From NCBI GenBank assembly GCA_022592435.1, contig JABYQS010000173.1:1-64000 (forward strand): DNA of 64,000 nucleotides. Direction: 5' to 3'. Shown here piece after piece: positions 31,894 to 43,594 of this stretch. Position numbers and translations under genes: made by a program. Numbering within the stretch: position 1 is the first letter of the stretch; every line of letters starts with the position of its first letter. Below the pieces are notes generated by a model, which saw nothing but the letters and a program-made list of their open reading frames with translations, was not told the origin of the DNA and did no database searches. This DNA is from Cerioporus squamosus (taxonomy: Eukaryota > Basidiomycota > Agaricomycetes > Polyporales > Polyporaceae).

Positions 31894-33344
31894 ATGGACC
31901 GTCGACACTGTATAGATCCCCATCAGCCGCCTCTCACGTTCCAAACCTGTGAGTAGTATATATCTTCCCGTTGTGCTGCCTACTGACCCGTTACAGGGCC
32001 ACTGCAGTCGAGACGCACCAATGTGACGATTGCCGCGCCGCCTCTGGCTACGACCGTGCCATCATCCAGTAAACTGTCGATACTGCGGAAGGCCACCTGG
32101 CCTAGCACCGCGCCTTCCCGAACCACTGTTCCAGAATCGCGCCGGCATCGGACGGACAACCGTATCGACCAACTGGCGATATACAAGTCGAAGGTGACCC
32201 CGCGTCATGCTCGACTTCCCCGGCGCCGGGCAGCGTCTCTGTACACCCTCATTTATCGCCCCCTAACTCTGGTCATCGAGGATCGGCGTCACAGTGGCAT
32301 GGGGACTTTGTCGACTGAAGTCCGAGTGCTTCTAAAGGAAGCCTGCGACGAAACGAGATATTGGGTTGACACTCAGATGTTAGTAGAGGAGCTCCAGAAG
32401 GGGCACTCCAGGATTTCCGGTGAGCATCGCCCCGCTGTCTTCCCCTACTCGTTGGCCAGTTCTAAGCTCGGTGTAGGTCCTGCGAGTGTATACGTGCTCA
32501 ACGGTACCCTCCAAGATGTCTTCCTGCGCGTCTCGCTCTATGGGGAGTGCGTCTGTCAGTCGGTCAGCCTCGAAGTACCAGCGGATTTGACGTTGCATAT
32601 CTATATCGAACTCGTGAGCATCCACCTTTATAGCGCATACACGAACGGTTCCTGACGACGTGGCAGTTTGCTTCAGCCTTTGCATCACCTCCTGCTTCTC
32701 CTCAGAAGTCATGCAGATCCTTGTGTTCGTCTCCATCACCATCAGAGATAGGCAGCACGTCCCTACGTCCAGTCTGCGTGTCTTCCATGGCCGCCCCTCT
32801 CAAGTCCCCTTTCAAACCATCTCTCACCACTCCAATCCGCCCTAACACTTCGACGAGGCTTGACGTCCGATTACCTGCGGCGTTCCTATATCGACCGCCC
32901 TCGGCCCTTGACGTTTCTGTCGGGCGATATATCCGCTCTATGATCGACCGAGAGCCCGAGTGGGCCACATTCGTGGAGAACCGCAAATGTGCGCTAACGG
33001 CTCGCGAGCAGCTTTGGCAGTACCGCTATGTGCAGAGCGTACTCAATCGCTTTGTTGGTCAGACCACTCCGCCGGATCTCGAGTTCGAGGGCAGGAACGC
33101 TGTATCGATTACGAAGATTCAGGTCATGCGCGCGTTCAACCTGCCGCTTTCGTGGGAAGAGCAGTGTGCGGAGGTACTGGCGTTGACGGCGCTTTATGGA
33201 CCTGGTGGCGCGAGGGGAGAAAGTCCGAGAGTGGTCAAGGCGTTGGACGAGCCACCCGCAGTTACCTCGAAGTTCACAACTGAGAGATACCTGCGATTGT
33301 TGAGGGAGGTGCACAGACGCTGGACGATGAATGATTCGAGCTGA
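31894..33344 (+). CDS. Unrecognised two-domain (A + B) protein, compact paralogue of the split gene
   Basis: The ATG at 31894 (MDRRHCIDPHQPPLTFQT) is followed by an intron (gtgagt...ttacag, ending about 31996), which keeps frame into NVTIAAPPLATTVPSSS. Domain A: RPLTLVIEDRR, LSTEVRVLLKEA, RYWVDTQMLVEELQKGHSRI, then an intron (32420-32475), VYVLNGTLQDVFLRVSLYG and LEVPADLTLHIYIE. A second intron (about 32612-32665) is at the same place, right after domain A, as in the 17.9-20 kb gene. The third exon is Ser/Pro-rich and runs straight into domain B: VGRYIRSMIDREPEWATFVEN, REQLWQYRYVQSVLNRFVG, ITKIQVMRAFNLPLSWEEQ, LTALYGPGGARGESPR, TTERYLRLLREVHRRW. The family was not recognised. This copy shows that A and B belong to one protein. 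Confidence 0.75.
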
Positions 33345-33733
33345 CCTGGTGGACTGATACACAGTTTCGCGTTACTTACCAGACTTCCAATGCTTACTTC
33401 GACTTCGAAGTCTACACGGATGGATTTCGAAGATATTCATACGCTTTCTCGCCTAATCAGCGTTGGTGTTGATCCCAGGACCGATTGAACTTGACCGCGC
33501 TTGGAGCACTGCCGCAATGCAGTACGTTCTAGAAGCTGGAGTGACGTTGCGGACGATGTCCAAACCCTCCGCGAGCCTCGAGGATCGCGCCAGTCCAAGG
33601 GGGCGATGCCCTGACTTCTCCATATCAAGCCATCGCGTCGCTTGCGAGAGCTTCCACTCCTCTCCGCCTTTACGAACGGTATGTTCCCAGCGACATATCT
33701 TCATGCACTCTCACTGAGCATAACCCAGGTACC
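33345..33733. other. Intergenic, promoter region of HET gene
   Basis: No gene seen. Confidence 0.4.
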
Positions 33734-36049
33734 ATGCGGCTGCTCAGCACAGAGACCGGACACTTCGTGGAAATCAACGACCCATCGAAGTTCGAATATG
33801 CCATTTTGTCACACACGTGGGATCTGGCAGGCGAGCAGTCGTATCGCGAGGTCCGAGAGATACAGAAGTCTCTCAACATGCCCGTCCTTCAGGGATCCGC
33901 CATCTCTGACGTGTTAGACCTCCTCGCCCCGACCCCCTCTCCCGAACCCTCCGATCCTGATCTAAACCACAATCTTACTCCCGTCCTCGAATCTCCCGTC
34001 GCGTCCGAAACATTATCGCCGTACTCGCCCCATAGGGAAGCTACTACGCCGGCGCCGGTCATCCCAACCATGCTAGACCACCTCGATCTATCGTCCAAGA
34101 TCAAATGCGCATGTGCTCTAGCACGACGGTATGGACATCACTTCATCTGGATCGACTCGTGCTGCATCGACTCGGAGAGCAGTTCGGACCTGTCGGAAGC
34201 GATCAACTCCATGTTCCGCTGGTACCGCGACGCGTCGGTCTGCTACGCATTCCTGGCGGACGTCCCAGTGTCTGACCTGGAGCCGGGTGAAGAGCGGACC
34301 GAGATGCGCTTCTTGGTATCTTTTCGGGAGAGCTTCTCGCTCTTTCGACAGAGCAGATGGTTCACGCGAGGTTGGACACTTCAAGAGCTCGTGGCTCCCC
34401 GCGTGGTCATCTTCATCTCTCAGGAGTGGCTCTTCTATGGATCCAAGGCTACGCTGGCCGACATCATCAGTGAGGTGACGCACATCGACTGCGAGGTCCT
34501 TACTCACCGAAAGCGGCTACGGGACTTATCCGTCGTCCATCGTATGAGCTGGGCTTCAAGACGCACGACGACTCGGGTGGAAGACCAGGCCTATTCACTT
34601 CTGGGTATCTTCGACATACACATGCCCATCTTGTACGGAGAGGGCCAGAAGGCATTCGTGCGACTGCAGCACGCGATATTGAAGGAGATACCCGACGAAA
34701 GCCTCTTCGTCTGGAACACTGTGGGGTACTCACGCTCAATACTTCGGCTTCCGTCCGATAGCTTCGATGATGTCGGCATCCCAGTTCGACCCGTCCAGCC
34801 GCAAATCACCTTCCAGAACTTCGAACATATACCATCTCCGCAACTCGGCCTCCTGGCTGATAGGCCCTCAGACTTTTCCCTATCTCCTCGAGGGATCTCC
34901 TCGTTGTCACACACGCAATTCGTTCTCCACCTCGGTATGGAGGACGTCTCACTACCCAAATACTCCCTGACGCCGTATGGCGTCAATGCACGCTTCCCTT
35001 TCATCCCCATCAGCCAAGTGGTGTCTCAGAGGTTCATGAAAGGAAACTTCGAGGACTACCACTTGGCACTCCTAGCCTGCGGAGAGGCCAGTGAACCTGG
35101 TTCTCTGATAGGTATGGTATGCGTCCTTGAAAACGTTCAGGCAGGCCGTCCGCTGATGAAGAGGTCCTCGCTTCGTGCTCGCGAATCTTCTCCCAAGGGG
35201 CGGTATCAACCTGACTTTCGAGTCGCGTACATGGTCCTCTCGCGAACTCATATCGAGCGGCTTGATCGTACCAACCTTCGGGTTGCCAAGGTCCTGATTC
35301 CAAACACTGCAGTTCCCGACCTCTCTTCGATGCTCTCACACACCCCTCGGCATACCCATCGTCTCCTGCCTCGCCTGTCCCCCTGGAACCTGGAGGTACT
35401 TCGCGAGTCAGGATTTGCGGTTCGCTGTCTCTACAACTCTGACGACAACCTCCACCTCGTCCGATTGCTTCGGGGGAACTTGGTGGGCGTCCAACTGCGA
35501 TTCCAAGTCATAGCGGCCTTCATTTGCGTCGTGAACGTCTGGATAACCCCATTCTACCAAAGCCCCGCGACCGTCCGAGAGCGCCTTCCAGACGCGTCTC
35601 CGATGCCCACGTTCCAATTCAAAGTACGTGACATTCGCCAAGAAGAATGTGCTCGAGTCGCTTGGCCAAGTGCATCCGGACGCGAAGCAACGGACGCACT
35701 ACTACGACTTACCCTTTACTACGTCACTTCCTCCAACTCGTGCTCGCTGACAGTGGAGGCGCTGCGGAGTGACCAGGACTCTGGCCCGAGCAATGCATCA
35801 CTGTCCACCATAACTCCTCTGACTACCCCGAGCATCTTCCACCCGGTCTTCCACCCGGAGTATTCGGTGCCAGTACTAGTCTCGCCCGATTGTTCTGACT
35901 GGCCAACGTTTCACGGCTCAGATGAACTACCGGAAGGTTCCCGAAGCTCCATACAGTGGCAGGAGAGCAGCACGATGGCCCGGGGTGACGAAGGTATCCA
36001 GGACGGGGAGTTGAGGCGGTCGCAGAAGAGGCGCAGACTATCACCGTGA
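33734..36049 (+). CDS. HET-domain protein (heterokaryon-incompatibility-like), single exon
   Basis: 771 residues in one uninterrupted frame. The HET domain occupies roughly residues 1-300. It opens MRLLSTETGHFVEINDP, with EYAILSHTWD (the conserved Y-x-x-LSH-x-W), a helix IKCACALARRYGHHFIWIDS, then CCIDSESSSDLSEAINSMFR and WYRDASVCYAFLADV. RQSRWFTRGWTLQELVAPR is the diagnostic W-x-x-RGWTLQEL block. EDQAYSLLGIFDIHMPILYGE closes it. The remaining about 430 residues are not recognised. HET domains trigger cell death in ascomycete allorecognition; in basidiomycetes their role is mostly unknown. The lack of introns contrasts with almost every neighbour. Confidence 0.92.
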   Translation: MRLLSTETGHFVEINDPSKFEYAILSHTWDLAGEQSYREVREIQKSLNMPVLQGSAISDVLDLLAPTPSPEPSDPDLNHNLTPVLESPVASETLSPYSPHREATTPAPVIPTMLDHLDLSSKIKCACALARRYGHHFIWIDSCCIDSESSSDLSEAINSMFRWYRDASVCYAFLADVPVSDLEPGEERTEMRFLVSFRESFSLFRQSRWFTRGWTLQELVAPRVVIFISQEWLFYGSKATLADIISEVTHIDCEVLTHRKRLRDLSVVHRMSWASRRTTTRVEDQAYSLLGIFDIHMPILYGEGQKAFVRLQHAILKEIPDESLFVWNTVGYSRSILRLPSDSFDDVGIPVRPVQPQITFQNFEHIPSPQLGLLADRPSDFSLSPRGISSLSHTQFVLHLGMEDVSLPKYSLTPYGVNARFPFIPISQVVSQRFMKGNFEDYHLALLACGEASEPGSLIGMVCVLENVQAGRPLMKRSSLRARESSPKGRYQPDFRVAYMVLSRTHIERLDRTNLRVAKVLIPNTAVPDLSSMLSHTPRHTHRLLPRLSPWNLEVLRESGFAVRCLYNSDDNLHLVRLLRGNLVGVQLRFQVIAAFICVVNVWITPFYQSPATVRERLPDASPMPTFQFKVRDIRQEECARVAWPSASGREATDALLRLTLYYVTSSNSCSLTVEALRSDQDSGPSNASLSTITPLTTPSIFHPVFHPEYSVPVLVSPDCSDWPTFHGSDELPEGSRSSIQWQESSTMARGDEGIQDGELRRSQKRRRLSP

Positions 36050-36196
36050 CCATTGTATCATAAGGTTTGAGAGACACTTCTGTACTGTGCGACAGGGCTC
36101 TGACTCCCGAGACAGTGTGATGTGATCAGACAATGTCGTAGAACTACGAAGCGAACTACGAAGCGATATTGTGAATTTAACTCCACAATGCAATGA

Positions 36197-37478
36197 TTAT
36201 CCGTTGTAAGGAGTGGCACTTGGGTTGAGCCAGTCATACATGACGATACCCGTGTACTGCTCGCCGCCGACCTTACCACCAACTGCAGGTCCGACCCAGC
36301 GATGGTAGATCGATTGGTCCAGGACCAGGCTCTCGCCCGACATATTGAACCGGTACTCGTCGCCGTTAGCGAGCGTGTAGTCGAGGATGAAGCCCTGCAT
36401 GACGTTCACGCCGCTCGGCGCGTCGAAGGCAAGGCCGTACGGCGTGACGGTGATGAAGTCCTCGGTCTTCGAGCCGAGCATGGAACACTGGTTCCGGAGG
36501 ATGACGCCGTCGTGCTGCAGGAAGCCGGTGGTGAACTCGCGCGTCGCGCCCGAGATCTTGGCCCACACCGCGGAGAGGTCGAACGGCCCGACCTGCGCGT
36601 CGAGGAAGTACCAGTCGTCGATGAACGTGTCGATGGCGTGCGGCATCCAGTTCTTGTCGTGGTAGCCCTGCCCGTCGAACTTGAGCGGCGTCCCGTCGAG
36701 CGTCACGTCGACGGACACGGACCCGCCCGGCTGCGACGTCGCCCACCCGAGCTGCTTGTAGAAGATCTCCTCAGCGGCGTTGAGAGACGCCCCGGAGGGG
36801 ATGGCGGAAGTGAAGTACGGATCCGTCGTGGTGTTGCACCCGAAGTGGTGCGGGGCGTTGCTAGTGATCGTGAGGGTACCGGAGGCCTGGGGGTTGTCGA
36901 GGGTGACGGTGAATGTGGACAGGTCTTCCGAGTTAGTGAAGGAGCCTGCGCCGGCCCAGTTGCCGGAGACCGCGTTGCCCGAGGCGGTGACCGAGGATGA
37001 CGAAGCGACAAGGTTGTATGCGAAGACGGTGCCGTTGGGGAAAGCGCCGTTGAGAACGATATAATTTTCGGGAGCGTTCGCACCGCCCGCTACGGCACGG
37101 AGAGCAGACAGAGGGTAACCTGTACATTGGTTCAGCAACTGTGGACGCAATGAAGGTAGTTCGCAGGGGTCATGAGCCAAGCTTACCTTGGTAGAACGTG
37201 ACGTGGAGGCTGGAAGGGAACTCGCCTTCAGCAGCGGGCGCACCTGCTTGCACCCACCACCACTCGGTCGCGTCGTTCCCCGAGTTGACATCAATGTACT
37301 GTCCGTCGAAAGGAGTGCTTGCTCGCGACTGTACAACCCCTGGAAACAATCAAGGAGATGCGTCAGAGACCGGAGCACTCGGAGCTCGGAGAGACGACTT
37401 ACCTGCATAACATCTGGTTGCAGAGCCCAAAACCACCGCAGTAGCGACAGTAAGAGAAGAGAGCATCCTGAAAGTCAT
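36197..37478 (-). CDS. Secreted AttH/CrtC-like (hydroxyneurosporene-synthase-like, lipocalin-fold) protein
   Basis: The start at 37478 gives a signal peptide (MTFRMLSSLTVATAVVLGS, ending RCYAG). Exon 1 ends at a gtaagt. Exon 2 codes YIDVNSGNDATEWWWVQAG and SLHVTFYQG; a further gtaagc intron leads to the long last exon. Hallmarks of the AttH/CrtC-type double-lipocalin fold are the WWW strand near the N-terminus and GQGYHDKNWM with FIDDWYFLDAQVG (about 36580-36690), matching the G-x-GYHDxNW signature. Some fungal members of this fold act in cyclisations of polyketide-type products, and bacterial CrtC hydrates carotenoids. Which reaction, if any, this one catalyses is unknown. It ends FNG-type (SATPYNG) at 36197. 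Confidence 0.8.
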
Positions 37479-37527
37479 GCGAAGTGAAGAAATGGAAAGG
37501 GTTGGTGAAGTTCGCTCTTTTGACCTG

Positions 37528-37535
37528 TATTTATA
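37528..37535 (-). promoter_or_regulatory. TATA box of AttH/CrtC-like gene
   Basis: The minus strand reads TATAAATA, 50 bases upstream of the ATG at 37478; strongest TATA consensus in the window. Confidence 0.6.
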
Positions 37536-39167
37536 CCTCTAGGCCACTTCGCCTTACAGCGATCGAGACTACGGCGCCGATGTGCAGACGTGCATGAGAC
37601 GCCGTGGTCAAACGCGAACCACTGGAGCGGATCAAGCGCAAACAAGGAGTGCGTTGTGGTACATATGGCTGGCATAGACGGAGACAATCAGTGAAATGCG
37701 CCATCACCCCTCGGCCTATCCTGAGACTGCTGATGTGTAGGTCGCGGGGATCAGGACGGCGGCGTTCAGCGGGAGCATCCACCGGCCCTCCCGGTCAACT
37801 ACGGGATTGTCATCAGCGCTCAGGCGGATCTGCAATAGGGCCGACAAGTAGCCGTCGATCCTAACGGTGATCGGTCGAAGTGTCCGTAGGTCAACCTGAG
37901 ATCATGGAGTTTCGCCAACGACCACGAAAGACAACGCGCGTGGCAGACTTGCGTCCGGAACGCTGGATGGGCTTCCCCAGGATCGCAAGGAGTAAATCCT
38001 ACATCACACTGAGGCGATACGTCAATGTATTCGAGTGCCATGAATGCGCAGCAGACGATGGTCATTTCAACCAATACATGCCACTAACGCATTCAGGAAC
38101 TCGAATACATAACGCACAGTTCTTACTAAATCCCGGGTCGTATGATGCCTTTGATGATATTCTTTAGTCCGAAGCCGAGCATCCCGACACCGAGTGCCTG
38201 ACTAGGTCCGCAAGACGGACACTGAATTGGTCGCACCATCGTGCACGGCTGACATTGGTTTCACCAAGCAGAAACTAGCCACTTACCAGACTGCAGCACC
38301 GCTTGGCATTTGCTTTCGCCATCACGACCTCTCAGCCCGTCGAGGCCGGGCCATGATTGCGACACCTAGCAGCTTTCAAATCCGAGGCCGAGATGGTCTG
38401 ACGGGGTTTCAGCGGTGAAGAGTGTCGGACGGGGCAATCCGGGACACGGATCACCATGATGGGTATATGTTCTGCTCCGTGTCTTCAACCGCGCGGCAAG
38501 GACATGGTACGAGCTCCACCACATGCTGCACGGATGGCTGACCACTCTGCGGCTTCGGGCGGAATCGCACCTTGGTCAAAGCAAAGATGGAAAGCAGATG
38601 ACACCGTTTCAGAGAGATATCATGCTGGATACCTCCGGGGAGTCACGGGAGTGCATGGTGCCCTGACTAGCCTGGCGAAGACGGTCAGTCGTCGACAGGT
38701 CTTCGGCAGACGATGGTAAACGCTGCTAATAAAAAAAGCCAAATATAAGGCTACAAAATAAACCGCTAGATTTGCCCCCGTTGGTTTGGACTCACCAGTA
38801 TGTGACACGGCAACACGGAGGACGACCGATCATATCGTAGCGATAGGATGTGCGGCGGAGGGATTGTCTTTAAACACGCTCATTCGACCGTGTTAACAGG
38901 TCAAACACTGGGTAGCATGCATATGTTCAAGCACAGGGAGAGCCTCGCAGCATATTTTGAGGGAGAGGTACTGGCAGCACATGAGAGCGAGGTGCGAGTG
39001 AAGACCCGGGGTCGACAAATCAGGCAACTTAGACGCTGGCATTCGGGCGCCTCCCGCGGCGGTTGAACCTGCCAGCGAGGACGTCCACCTGGTATACGCT
39101 ATGACTGGTATTACTACAACGCTCCGCACTATCTGCTACTGCAACCAGCGACTGCGTTTACTCATCC
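37536..39167. other. Gene-poor stretch
   Basis: About 1.6 kb. A frame at 37880-38167 (+) has no recognisable domain. AT-rich run near 38725-38765. No supported gene. Confidence 0.45.
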
Positions 39168-39952
39168 TTAGAACCCCTCTGCGCCTCCGAGCGCGATTCC
39201 AACTATCATCACAACGACACCGACCACGCTTCCTACCCCGCTGTTGACCCCTACCTTGCCTGTCTTCGTTGCTGCGTTCGATGTCTGCGAAGGCGCACCT
39301 GACGTACTGCTGCTTGCCGCGGAGGAACTCCCAGAGGTGGCCGAGCTTGGTACTGAAGAGGGACTGCTTACTGCCGAGGACGACGCGGAGCTCGCCTGCG
39401 ACAGCCCAGAAGATGCGCCGCTCGACGTTGTCGACGTGGGGTTCGTGGTGACCGAGGACAGGGGAGGCGAGAACGGCGGCAGGGACGCCGTTGGGAGTGA
39501 AAACGTCGGGAGAGACACAGGGATCGACAAGGTCGGAATGGTGCCCGATGTGCCACCTCCCACAGTCGCTACAAGGGTACCGGTGAGTAAAAGACTTGTC
39601 GTTTCTGCACCCAAACACGCTGCGAAGGACGAATCCAACACGCACTGAAGAGGCTGCAAACTGAGGACGACAGCGAGCTGAACGCTTTCTGCTCGGGCGA
39701 GGTGCAGTTGTTCTGGACGCACACAGCGATGGCGCCCCCTCCGCATATGCAGTTGCGGTCGGTTCTGCGATCAGTGCCTATATGTCAGAGCGCTGCTCTT
39801 TCCATCTCGCGAGCGGTCAGCACGTACATACTGTCGCAGGGAGCTCCTGCCGTTCCCTGCCTCATGCATGTTTGCGCACAGGCGCCCTGCGCGTCCGCTC
39901 GAGTTATGGTGAGAGCGACGGCGAGCAGCATGGCTATGACGTTGTAGATCAT
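39168..39952 (-). CDS. CFEM-domain, probably GPI-anchored cell-surface protein
   Basis: The start at 39952 gives a signal peptide (MIYNVIAMLLAVALTITRADA). A compact CFEM domain is assembled over three exons: GACAQTCMRQ, then PCDSI spliced (gtacgt at about 39815 to gcag at about 39760) to TDRNCICGGGAIAVCVQNNC and SVCSLF. The Cys spacing (C-x3-C, C-x-C and following single Cys) fits CFEM although the total of Cys is near the lower end. After a second intron comes a long Ser/Thr/Pro stretch typical of wall-attached mucin-like stalks, then a hydrophobic tail (VGSVVGVVVMIVGIALGG) as expected for a GPI signal. CFEM proteins bind heme or act at the host or substrate interface in other fungi; a specific role is not inferable. 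Confidence 0.78.
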
Positions 39953-42243
39953 GGTTAGTTCTGAATGAGGGCAGGAGAGCTTGCCAGTTGTCGCCATGTC
40001 ATATATGTACTGGAGCTTGAATGATCCGAGAGGAGCATGGTCCAGATTCCACAGACCTTATGATGACCGCACTGCCTTGGTGGCGGCTGCCAACCACATA
40101 AGTCTTGGACCTTGACGGCTTGCTTGCGTGCATAGCGAAGCTCAAGCTGCAGACTGCTTACGTGGAAGTACTGCACGACACTCGCTCACTGAGCTCCCAT
40201 CTGTCGGGAAGCCGTGCGCATCGAAACCGTGAACTTAGATCATCCTCCCGTCAAGGTGTCGAACTTGGAGTTCAGAACAGGCACATGTGCACCCCGTCAT
40301 CGGGAGCACTCTGTCGACCCATGATCCCAATGCCGTGGGGAGACAGCATCTTGACATAAGGGAAACTGCATGGTACCGACTCACACATCGCGCTTCTGAG
40401 TATGTTGCCGTTCTCATGAATGATGAGTGTATCCAGGCAGAAGTCTCATTTGAACTATTGGGATGTGGTAAGTATGTTTGCTTCGCCTCTTTCGCAACTT
40501 GCCATAGCGTACTGCCCGAACCTCACAGTAGTCGCGCTGGGCGTCGCTGACAACTGAATATAGAGCGCGGCGCTGTGGGCGCAGTGCTCCGTTGGCGGTT
40601 TGAGTGAACAAAAGCCGTAGTCATGTCTCTTCCGCGAGCTCGTCGGATGCAGCAATCCCAATATCACGGTCGCGCTGGTCGAACACAACAGTTTCAACCC
40701 ATATAGCTCGCCCCGTATGTGCGATCCTTTTCATACAGAACGTGCAGCATGCTCCCGCAATCGTCCACACCCCCGGACCGCCTTCGAGGTGCACGGCGCA
40801 CTGAGGCGCTTCGGTTGCAGACTAAGCCCGACTTACCTTCTCCTCTCAGAAGGGCTTGGACTTTACCGTAGCAGGAAGAGCAAGCCCAGGACGTAGTGCA
40901 GGGGGAGCACGAGAAAGCGATGGTGGATGATGTTCGAAAGGAGGAGAAAGAGGAGGGCGTCCGCCCCATCCCTTCCCCCCATCTCCGGTGAGTGCGCGCC
41001 ATGTGATGCGTCTTCGGCCTGCTGTGCTCAAGCATATGTTATCTCACCCGGCTTTGCAACGTAGGAAAACATGTTGGCGTCACAGAAGGATCCATACAAC
41101 GCGCCCTTTGCGCCACCAGGCTTCGTGGGGAACTTGTACAGTCCTGCGCGACGGACGAGAAGCCCGTGGAACGTCGGGACGGGGCATGTCAGGGCTAGGG
41201 ACGTCAGCCCATGAGGGGTAGCGTACATGAGTGTGATTGGTGCTGTCCATACGATGGCCATACCATGGACGAATCGAGTGTCACGTTCTGATATGTCTAC
41301 GCTCCGGGTCAGCAAACCTGCCGAAAGAGTGGCCGAGGAGAGTGCAAGCTCGGTGAGTGCACACGACTCCAAGGCGAGTGTGATGTTGAACAAAACTGCT
41401 GATGTCGACTCAACATGGGCCGAGTGAGAAGAACGGGACAGTGTACCGTTGAATCCTAATATATTGGTTTTTGAGAGAACGCCCGCCGCCACAGTGTACC
41501 TTCCGCCTCAACCCTCAGGCTTAGCCTCATAGACCGCCCTCGCCGCCTACGCCCCGGCAACATGCCTTTCGCAGAGTGAATGGATGACAACGTAACAAAG
41601 AGAGGACGCTCGTTGAACACACCTATAAAGCCCTGCCGCCACTGACCGATCTCCGCAGTACTCTGGAGGTCCACACGCTCGACTGAGTCGACTCCAACCA
41701 GGTCGAAGCAACTTGCGCACCAGGTGTCCTTCCTCGCCCACGAGAAAGAGACGCTCCAACACAACCTGCCCGATCGTGCAGCCGCGAACTTCATCGTCGA
41801 GTGGGCTACGCAACGCCGCTCGGGTGTCGCCGCTGCGGTGGCGGGCAAGGCCGAGCCTCCTAGCTGTGAGTTGTGACATATTTTCCTATCCGAGTCGAGG
41901 ACAACTCTGATTCATATGCACTTGATAGACATCAACCCGAGGAAGTTCCAAGTCAAGCGAGTGCCTTCGCCACTGAGGAGCTCGTTTACCGCAGATAACT
42001 TGCTTTTGGACGAGACACTGGCAGGGAAAGAGGGCACATGAGGGAAAGAGGATAGAGGATGGAAGAAGCCCGAAGTACGTAGTGAAGGCTGCAGACCGTG
42101 CAGCTGGCATTTGCGTCTGCTTCGACTGTGTACCTTAGCGGCCAAGCAACTAGGACGAGATATGGCGCTCTCTCGCTGCATGGCGGGATCGTGAGTTCAA
42201 AAAGGATTCGTTCGTATGACATGGAACGCACGCGTCTTACGTC
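39953..42243. other. Gene-poor stretch with possible remnants
   Basis: About 2.3 kb. Two blocks look faintly coding. On the minus strand 41028-41492 is a hydrophobic frame (HVESTSAVLFNITLALESCA). On the plus strand about 41685-41880 reads SKQLAHQVSFLAHEKETLQH and FIVEWATQRRSG, ending at a TGA. Neither has a start, splice context or recognised family, so I do not call genes. Confidence 0.35.
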
Positions 42244-43594
42244 CTACACCTCCCTCCACATATCCGAGGAGAACACGCACGGGTGGTCGGAAACACGATC
42301 GTCCAGACCCTGGCCCCGCACAAACGCCGTAACCACCGGATCGTGACTCTCCAGCTTCGGACGTTCGAAGCACTCCAGCGTCGGCCACGTCGCGAAGAGC
42401 CCTTCGGTATATCGACGCAGCGCCTCGCAGAACCGCGTCGGACGTTCCGCCCCCGTCTTTGCGAGATGGCGATGGTACTCCGAGGGCCACCAGACGAGCG
42501 ACGTGATGCTCGGACAGAGGCCCCTGAGGCGCAGAAAATGCGTGTCGACGTCGGCGTTGAGGTCTGCGGGCATAGGGCGCTGAAAAGTCTATATCAGAAC
42601 GTAGCCGTGGCGAGACAGAGATGAACCAACGGACGTAGGGACGCTTAGTTCGCCACTCGGACACTTCCAGACGTCGGAGGCGGCGCATGGGTTCGTCCCC
42701 CAATACGTGTGTAGGCCAAAGCACGGAGGCGACGTGGTTGCTGAATACCTGGAAGGAAGACCACTCAATCCGCAAGGAGAGGAGGTTGGGCAGGGCGACT
42801 AAGCTTCGGCGCATGTCCGGAATGGCCAGATAGAGAGCGTGTGGTCGAGAAAGAGGTGGGTGACGGAGAACATCTGGAGGTCCGACACCGGCAGATAGAA
42901 AGAAGTCGTAGAGACATCAACCGTCAGCTTCTCGACGGTGGCCAGGGGCGATGGAGCTCGGCGTGAGCCTTCGGGACCGATAGTCGTGCGGGCCTGCAGG
43001 CAGACTATCGCTTTCGACAGGGCGTTTCCCGTCGTCCTGAGCTCCGTCAGTTGAAAAGACGCATACGCGAACAAGACTGGGAACGCTTGGAGATCATTGG
43101 AGTCGACGAAGTCAAGTTCCTTCAGGTTGACGAGCCGCCCGAGCGCCTGCGCAAGCACGTCCGACAGGTTGCCCGCCTCCCGCGCGCTGACCGAGTAGTG
43201 CGCTTGCGATGCGGTGGCAGTATACCTCGAGGAGTACCTGGAGAGTTTCTGCAGCACCGTCGGCCGCACGAAGCTGGACACCACTGAGGGTACCCGCATC
43301 CGCAGCGCCCGCACTGCTGCCGCGCGACGCTCGCTCTCGCAGACGGTGTGCAGGAAGGAGCGGAGCTGGAGGATGTGGGAGCCGACAGAAACGCGCCGAT
43401 ACAAAGCCTCCTCTGCAGGGTAGCGAAGCTCTTTGCAAACCTGTGCAAGAGCGGCGAGGTGGCACTGGCCATTATTGGTGCTGGCCAATATGTCGACGAT
43501 GATGAGCCAGATTTCGAGTGGTAATTGGAGCTCGACGGAAAGACTGTCGTTTGCTGCTGCCCCTGCGTCGCGAGAAGCCGCCGAAACGTCGACC
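42244..43594 (-). pseudogene. F-box-like protein with leucine-rich tail, frameshifted (inverted paralogue 1)
   Basis: The N-terminal part reads CQVDVSAASRDAG, then LQLPLEIWLIIVDIL, an F-box-like L-P-x-E-(I/L)-W opening. It continues ALAQVCKELRYPAEEALYRR and the leucine-rich VEKLTVDVSTTSFYL. A frame change near 42836-42848 interrupts it: HTL is followed by SIWPF instead of YLAIPDMRRSL, consistent with an extra TC in a ctctct run. The correct frame resumes as DMRRSLVALPNLLSLRIEW. A short intron (about 42575-42640) leads to DLNADVDTHFLRLRGLCPS and the end WREV at 42244. F-box proteins select substrates for SCF ubiquitin ligases; this copy would be truncated. The start is not certain. It is the inverted relative of 46508-47913. 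Confidence 0.7.

Noticed and set aside
36302..37000. 232-residue plus-strand ORF
   Set aside because: Shadow of the AttH/CrtC-like gene on the minus strand.
7188..37478. A complete secondary-metabolite gene cluster
   Set aside because: FAD monooxygenase, P450, dioxygenase and AttH-like genes are spread over 30 kb among unrelated genes with no terpene cyclase, PKS or NRPS.
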